Position numbers and translations under genes: made by a program. From Candidatus Aegiribacteria sp. MLS_C (GTDB lineage: Bacteria > Fermentibacterota > Fermentibacteria > Fermentibacterales > JCC-6): DNA of 64,000 bases. The stretch lies in contig LQBI01000035.1 in assembly GCA_002030045.1 (NCBI GenBank), forward strand, positions 62,001 to 126,000, given 5' to 3'. The notes under the pieces were generated by a model. That model did no database searches and was not told the DNA's origin. It worked only from the letters and a program-made list of their open reading frames with translations. Within the stretch, counting starts at the first letter, position 1, and every line of letters begins with the position of its first letter. Shown here piece by piece: positions 59,482 to 64,000 of this stretch.

Positions 59482-60675
59482 TCAGCCCTTGACCACTCCC
59501 AGGGGATGGAGCCTGACAGCAGGTTCCACCAGGTCGGTCTGCTCCTTCATGACCTCTTCGATGTCCTTGTACGCCGCAGGCGCCTCGCTGAGGTCCAGAA
59601 CGGGAGCCCCCCTGCCGCGCCTGCCCCGTTCCGGGAACCTCTTCCACCCGCTGAAGACGATCCCTCTCATCGCTTCGTCACACTTCTTCGGGTTCAGCTT
59701 CCTTGACGCCTCCTTCCTCCCCATGACGCGGCCGGCTCCGTGGGAGCAGCTCCTGAACGAGTCGGGGCTGCCCAGTCCCCTCACGATGTAGGAGCAAGTT
59801 CCCATGCTGCCGGGGATTATGCCCGTCTGGCCCTTCGCTGCCGAAGTGGCCCCCTTCCTGTGAACCCATACCATCCTGCCGAAATGCTCCTCCAGGGCGG
59901 CGTAGTTGTGATGGATGTCTATCCTTTCTTCGAAATCCTCTTCACCGGCTGTTTCCGCATAGATCTCCATCAGGGATGCCATGAGCCTCCGGCGGTTCTC
60001 CCTTGCGTAGTCCAGGGCGAATTCCATGTCCCGTATGTACTCCTCTCCCTCGACGCTGTTCACCGGAAGGTAGGAAAGCTCGTCGGTGGGAAGCTTCAGG
60101 GACCTTTTCCTGCAGTAGGTCACGGCTATGCGGTGGTGGTGGCCGGCGATCCTGTATCCCAGGTTTCGTGATCCGGAGTGTATCATGAGCCATACACGGC
60201 CGTCGTCACCCTCCTGCAGCTCCAGGAAGTGGTTGCCTCCCCCAAGTGTGCCAAGGCTCCTTCGGCACAGGTCCCGCCCCCTGGCGTCCATCCAGGATGG
60301 TATTCGGCCGAACTGGTCCCATTCCTGGTCCGACCTGTGGGAGTGACCCTCACCCGCCGGTATGCGCCTCGCGGCCTCGGCCACCACCTTCTTGACAAGG
60401 CCGCCTCCCGCCTTGCCGGCGGAAGTCCCGGTCCTGACCGCCACCATTCCGCATCCGATGTCGACGCCAACCGCGTAGGGTATCAAGGCTTCGGGACAGG
60501 CGATGACCCCGCCTATGGGCATGCCGTATCCGGGATGGCAGTCGGCCATCACGGCCACGTGGTGGAAGGTCTGGCTGTGCACGGTGAGGTTCCCGGCCTG
60601 GACCGAGGCTGCCTTGTCCATGGACCTGCACCAGGAGTACAGGGGTATTCGGCCCCCGGTATCGATGATCCTCAA
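59482..60675 (-). CDS. rtcB: RNA-splicing ligase RtcB
   Basis: GTP- and Mn-dependent ligase that seals 2',3'-cyclic-phosphate or 3'-phosphate and 5'-OH RNA ends. 397 aa, short for the family. Seen: metal motifs MADCHPGYGMPIGGV and VGVDIGCGM, GTLGGGNHFLEL, HSGSRNLG, and the guanylated His in SHGAGR. TTG at 60675 is the best start (GAGGCGGG upstream). No archease or RtcA gene is nearby. First gene of the minus-strand run to 54 kb. Confidence 0.95.
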   Translation of the reverse strand: MRIIDTGGRIPLYSWCRSMDKAASVQAGNLTVHSQTFHHVAVMADCHPGYGMPIGGVIACPEALIPYAVGVDIGCGMVAVRTGTSAGKAGGGLVKKVVAEAARRIPAGEGHSHRSDQEWDQFGRIPSWMDARGRDLCRRSLGTLGGGNHFLELQEGDDGRVWLMIHSGSRNLGYRIAGHHHRIAVTYCRKRSLKLPTDELSYLPVNSVEGEEYIRDMEFALDYARENRRRLMASLMEIYAETAGEEDFEERIDIHHNYAALEEHFGRMVWVHRKGATSAAKGQTGIIPGSMGTCSYIVRGLGSPDSFRSCSHGAGRVMGRKEASRKLNPKKCDEAMRGIVFSGWKRFPERGRRGRGAPVLDLSEAPAAYKDIEEVMKEQTDLVEPAVRLHPLGVVKG

Positions 60676-60695
60676 CAGGACCCGCCTCTCTCCGT

Positions 60696-60725
60696 TTTAC
60701 ATCACCCGCCGCTGTTCCGTATAAT
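60696..60725 (+). promoter_or_regulatory. sigma-70-type promoter for the M1 aminopeptidase
   Basis: TTTACA (60696-60701) and a perfect TATAAT (60720-60725) with an 18-nt spacer, about 40 nt before the ATG at 60767. It lies in the rtcB/M1 divergent region. Confidence 0.65.
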
Positions 60726-60766
60726 GGAGATAATCGAAAAAACTCGTCGTGAAAAGGGCGGCGGAT

Positions 60767-63550
60767 ATGATATACCTACTGCTTACGGCGCTGGTCTGCG
60801 AAGCCGGGTTCCCGGGGCCCGAGAGCCGGGCCGACTACCGGATGGAAGCCAGGCTTGTCCCCGATTCCCAGATGGTCATCTGTACCTCGACCATACTGTT
60901 CACAAGCGGGGTGGACTACCCTGTGGACACCCTCTGGCTCCATCTCTACCCGAATGCATACCGTGATCCCTCCACCCCCTTCGGCCGCGACATGGAAGCG
61001 GCGGGAAGCTACGGCTTCAGAGCATCGGGCGCTGAGGAGAGGGGCTGGCTGGACCTCTTCGAATGGGAGCTGGACGGGGATCCCGTCACCGTGGAAGTGG
61101 ACGACTGCCTGGGGTACATCGCACTGCGGAGGCCGCTTCCCCCGGGCGGCACCCTGACACTGAGCGGGGGGTTCGCTCTGAAGGTCCCGTTTTTCTGGAG
61201 CAGGCTGGGTCACTCGGGGGACACCTATCAGATAACCCAGTGGTACCCCAAGATGTGCGTCCTGGATCCCCGGGGATGGCATTCGGGCCGGTACCGCCGG
61301 CGAGGGGAGTTCTACAGCGATTTTGGTGATTACAGGGTGGAGATAACGGTACCCCGTGAATTCATCACCGCAGCCACCGGAAGGGTTGCGGGAACGGTCT
61401 TCTCCGAGGATTCGACCCTTCGTACGGATACCTGGCTGGCCCGGGATGTCCACGATTTCGTGTGGTCAGCAAGCCCCGACTACCACGTAAGGGAACACAC
61501 CTTCCATTACCCCGAGGATCTCGGCGGGGACGGCATATCGGTTCATCTCGTCCTGCTGGACGACGATCCCGGCCACTGGGAGGATGTACCCGCGGTCATT
61601 GACTCGACCCTGCTCTACTACGGCCAGTGGTACTGTCCCTACCCCTACCCGGACCTCTGGGTGGTGGAGCCCGCACAGCTGACGGCAGGGGGCATGGAGT
61701 ACCCGCAGTTCGTCTTCTCGGCCGCTGAGATACCGCTCACCAGGGCCCTGGAGATGGTCACGGCCCACGAGATCGGGCACCAGTGGTTCTACGGCATCCT
61801 GGCCAACGACGAGGTGAACGAGGCCTGGCTGGACGAGGGCATGAACACCTTCAGCGAACTCCGCTACATGGAGCGCAGGCACGGATTCCACGGGAACATG
61901 ACCACAACGCCGGACTGGCTGCTCAGCGTAAGCGACCGGGAGCTTACGCTAACCGGATACGTCTCGGGGACCGCCGGCTTCGAGAAGATGCCGGTCCTCA
62001 GCGATGCCACCTCGGCAGGGGACGGGAGCCATCCAACCGGATTCACCTACTACTCCAAACCCGCACTCTTCGTCAGCATGCTGAGGGACCAGGCAGGCGA
62101 GGATGAGTTCGACCACGCCATGGACCTCTACTTCAGGAGGTTCATGTTCCATCACCCGCATACTGATGATTTCATGGAGGTACTTGAGCAGGTTACCGGC
62201 GAGTCCTGGGACCGTGAGTTCGACTACTGGCTCAGGGGGACCGGTAACGCCGACCTGGTGCTGGCAGACCTCCGCTGCTCCGAAGAATCCACCACGGTTG
62301 TCCTGTCCGGCGACCTGCCCCACTCCCTCGATCCTGAGCTGCTCCTGGTGGACGGAGAGGACTCACTGCTCTCCAGAGTTCACATGGAACCCGGAGAGAC
62401 CGTATCCCTGACCGTCCCGGGAACATGGTCCCGGGCGGTGGCTGACCCGTTCTCCGAGTTTCCGGACCGCGCTCCATGGAACAACTCACTTCCACCGCTC
62501 TCACAGGTGCGCCCCCTTCTGCTGCCGGTACCCAGGCCCACCCACTACGGTCTCTGGCTCCTGCCCTTCCCCTCCTACGGTGCAGGTTCATGGCGGGGAG
62601 AACTGCTTCTCATGTCGACTCCTCTGCCTTCCTACATGGGCGGCCCGTACACCTTCACCGGCAGCGTATCCCTGCCCTTCAGCACGGGCAGCTGGTCCTC
62701 ATGGGGTTCCTACGTACATTTCCCCCTTTTCAGGGGCCGGCACAGGGAACTCTTCGGTTCGGTCGGCCTGGAAAGGGGTTACGGGATCGGAAAGGCTTTC
62801 ATCGGGGCCGAATACCGGTCAAGCGGCAGGGTGCCCTCGGACCCGTCTGTGGAGATCGGGCTTGGAATACGGCTCTTCAGCGTGGAGGACACCACCGTCT
62901 ACGGAGGGAGGAACCTGGAGGAGGGACGGGGGGTGGAGGCGGCCGCAGGTCTTCAAGTCTCGGACGAGGGCTACCGTTTCTCCTGGAAGGGAGATCTCGA
63001 ATTCCTCGGATCCCCTGGCTGGGAAGAGGGTCCCTACGGAACTGCGGAGGTCACCTTCGATCTGAGGACCAGGCTGTCCGGGGGCTGGTTCACAAGGAGC
63101 AGGCTGTACGCGGGAAGGGTTGCCGGGGATGCTCCCCGCCACGTTCTGCTGAGACCCGGGGGCGGTCTCTTCGCCGATGGCATTGTCGGAGCCTTCCTTC
63201 CGCCGGACGGGACACTTTCCCCGCAGGAGCACTACTACGTGAGGAGCGGTCCAGCGCTTCCGGGATACCGGGAGAGTCACGTCCGTGGAAGGGCTGCGTT
63301 GACCGCCGAACAGAGGCTGGACCTGCCCGCTGTCCCTCTGGAGGTCTACTGGGCAGGGGGCTGGCTGGCCGACGGTTTCGAAGGTTTCAGTGGAGACTCC
63401 TTCATGTCGGAGCTGGGGGTCGCACTGAGGCTCGCCATGATGGAGGTCCTGTTCCCGCTCTGGGTCTCCGACCCGGGCGAAGGAGAGGAAGACTGGAACT
63501 TCAGATGGAGGATAGGGCTTCATCCATCCGGGTTCCCCGATCTCTACTGA
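60767..63550 (+). CDS. M1 aminopeptidase fused to a putative outer-membrane barrel
   Basis: A 927-aa secreted zinc peptidase. ATG at 60767 has AAGGG upstream and begins a signal peptide (LLLTALVCEA); a GTG at 60749 is possible. N-terminal M1 beta domain, then the active site HEIGHQWFYGILAND with the third ligand in NEAWLDEGMNTFSE, and TAGGMEYPQFVF (GxMEN-type). After about residue 600 the sequence becomes strand-rich (YTFTGSVSLPFSTGSW, ELFGSVGLERGYGIGKAFIG) and ends with Omp85-type features (GYRESHVRGRAAL, VYWAGGWLADGF). That suggests a C-terminal barrel that anchors the peptidase at the surface. The fusion is unusual. Confidence 0.88.
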   Translation: MIYLLLTALVCEAGFPGPESRADYRMEARLVPDSQMVICTSTILFTSGVDYPVDTLWLHLYPNAYRDPSTPFGRDMEAAGSYGFRASGAEERGWLDLFEWELDGDPVTVEVDDCLGYIALRRPLPPGGTLTLSGGFALKVPFFWSRLGHSGDTYQITQWYPKMCVLDPRGWHSGRYRRRGEFYSDFGDYRVEITVPREFITAATGRVAGTVFSEDSTLRTDTWLARDVHDFVWSASPDYHVREHTFHYPEDLGGDGISVHLVLLDDDPGHWEDVPAVIDSTLLYYGQWYCPYPYPDLWVVEPAQLTAGGMEYPQFVFSAAEIPLTRALEMVTAHEIGHQWFYGILANDEVNEAWLDEGMNTFSELRYMERRHGFHGNMTTTPDWLLSVSDRELTLTGYVSGTAGFEKMPVLSDATSAGDGSHPTGFTYYSKPALFVSMLRDQAGEDEFDHAMDLYFRRFMFHHPHTDDFMEVLEQVTGESWDREFDYWLRGTGNADLVLADLRCSEESTTVVLSGDLPHSLDPELLLVDGEDSLLSRVHMEPGETVSLTVPGTWSRAVADPFSEFPDRAPWNNSLPPLSQVRPLLLPVPRPTHYGLWLLPFPSYGAGSWRGELLLMSTPLPSYMGGPYTFTGSVSLPFSTGSWSSWGSYVHFPLFRGRHRELFGSVGLERGYGIGKAFIGAEYRSSGRVPSDPSVEIGLGIRLFSVEDTTVYGGRNLEEGRGVEAAAGLQVSDEGYRFSWKGDLEFLGSPGWEEGPYGTAEVTFDLRTRLSGGWFTRSRLYAGRVAGDAPRHVLLRPGGGLFADGIVGAFLPPDGTLSPQEHYYVRSGPALPGYRESHVRGRAALTAEQRLDLPAVPLEVYWAGGWLADGFEGFSGDSFMSELGVALRLAMMEVLFPLWVSDPGEGEEDWNFRWRIGLHPSGFPDLY

Positions 63551-63561
63551 GGGGAGGAATG

Positions 63562-63807
63562 ATGATACTGACCCTTGTGCTGATGACATGGGCCCTCCTG
63601 TTCACCGGATCCAGACCGGAAGGGGAGGGAACCGTGCGTCTACCGGCGGTGATCGAGCACATAATGGCACTTGCCGGCGATGAAAGGCCGTGGGCGAGGC
63701 CCATCGAGGCGGCGGACATGGAACTGATGGAGGAACTCGAAGAGTCCGGCTGGACGACGTTCCATGCCGCCGAGTGGTGGGTGAAGAAGGACGAAGATGA
63801 GCGGTAG
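63562..63807 (+). CDS. small secreted protein, unknown function
   Basis: An 81-aa protein with an N-terminal hydrophobic segment (MILTLVLMTWALLFTG). Two adjacent ATGs (63559, 63562) exist; GGAGG spacing favours 63562. The rest is charged (PAVIEHIMALAGDE, ELMEELEESGW). No family is recognised. It begins 11 nt after the M1 gene and overlaps the radical SAM gene by 11 nt, so it may be a coupled partner of either. Confidence 0.6.
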   Translation: MILTLVLMTWALLFTGSRPEGEGTVRLPAVIEHIMALAGDERPWARPIEAADMELMEELEESGWTTFHAAEWWVKKDEDER

Positions 63808-64000
63808 GGTACAGTGCGTGCTCTGTCCACACATGTGCGTCCTCGACCCCGGGCAGCGCGGCCGGTGTACGGTAAGGCTCAACGTTGAAGGGGAGCTTGT
63901 GAGCCTGGTATACGGAAGACCGGTGGCGGTAAACGTCGACCCCGTGGAGAAGAAGCCCCTCTTCCATTTCCTTCCCGGCAGCGATGTGTTCTCCATCGCC
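63797..64000 (+). CDS. AmmeMemoRadiSam system radical SAM enzyme, 5' part
   Basis: The first 68 codons of a gene that runs past the window end. The ATG at 63797 overlaps the preceding gene by 11 nt. The sequence QCVLCPHMCVLDPGQRGRC followed by DPVEKKPLFHFLPGS is the hallmark of PflA-like AmmeMemoRadiSam proteins, which are usually encoded with AMMECR1 and MEMO proteins; their role is not settled. The radical SAM CxxxCxxC should lie beyond position 64000. Confidence 0.88.
   Translation, partial: MSGRVQCVLCPHMCVLDPGQRGRCTVRLNVEGELVSLVYGRPVAVNVDPVEKKPLFHFLPGSDVFSIA

Overview
The window is a G+C-rich bacterial chromosome segment, coding-dense on both strands, with no rRNA, prophage or CRISPR. 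Its gene content suggests an uncultured didermic lineage of the FCB superphylum. The evidence is secreted proteins with 'PNP(F/Y)' FlgD-like C-terminal sorting domains, a PorV/PorQ-family barrel, two GWxTD-domain proteins, a TonB/ExbB/ExbD set, many lipoproteins, and a ferredoxin-linked (anaerobic-style) 2-oxoacid oxidoreductase. A Fermentibacteria-like or related candidate phylum is my guess; no marker gene here settles it.

Layout. 0-3.4 kb: a tightly coupled four-gene membrane-protein operon (DUF6754-like first gene) of unknown role. 3.7-18.7 kb: one long co-directional cell-envelope block: TonB-dependent receptor, ExbB, two ExbDs, TonB, a secreted sorting-domain protein, PorV-like barrel, two GWxTD proteins, a degenerate metallopeptidase-like secreted protein and a TPR lipoprotein, closed by a strong terminator. 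19-22 kb (minus): exonuclease, MurA with the Cys-to-Asp active-site change, and a beta-propeller lipoprotein. 22-24 kb: a Met-rich lipoprotein with its own promoter and terminator. 24-27 kb (minus): UbiA-family prenyltransferase, IspE overlapping tRNA-Gln, L25 and Pth. 27.2-28.1 kb: a decayed insertion sequence with hairpin-forming terminal inverted repeats around a broken transposase.

28-35 kb: Na/Pi cotransporter, a cyclic-2,3-diphosphoglycerate-synthetase-like GTPase, and a korDABC ferredoxin oxidoreductase operon. 35-39 kb (minus): MFS exporter, unknown membrane protein, B12-binding radical SAM enzyme and a small protein. 39-47 kb: PEP carboxykinase, a hybrid histidine kinase, and a 1309-residue protein laid out like eukaryotic soluble adenylyl cyclase (two cyclase domains, NTPase, TPRs). 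46.8-54 kb: cobalamin adenosyltransferase, RlmN, MTA phosphorylase, ThiL, a DUF4342 protein and an MscS channel with a cyclic-nucleotide-binding domain. 54-60.7 kb (minus): RtcB, nitroreductase, patatin and a two-subunit xanthine dehydrogenase in one probable operon. 60.7-64 kb: an M1 aminopeptidase fused to a putative outer-membrane barrel, a small secreted protein, and the start of an AmmeMemoRadiSam radical SAM enzyme.

The most notable loci are the 3.7-18.7 kb envelope block, the unknown four-gene membrane operon, the sAC-like cyclase with a possible channel effector nearby, and the M1-barrel fusion. TTG starts, often translationally coupled, appear in several housekeeping genes.
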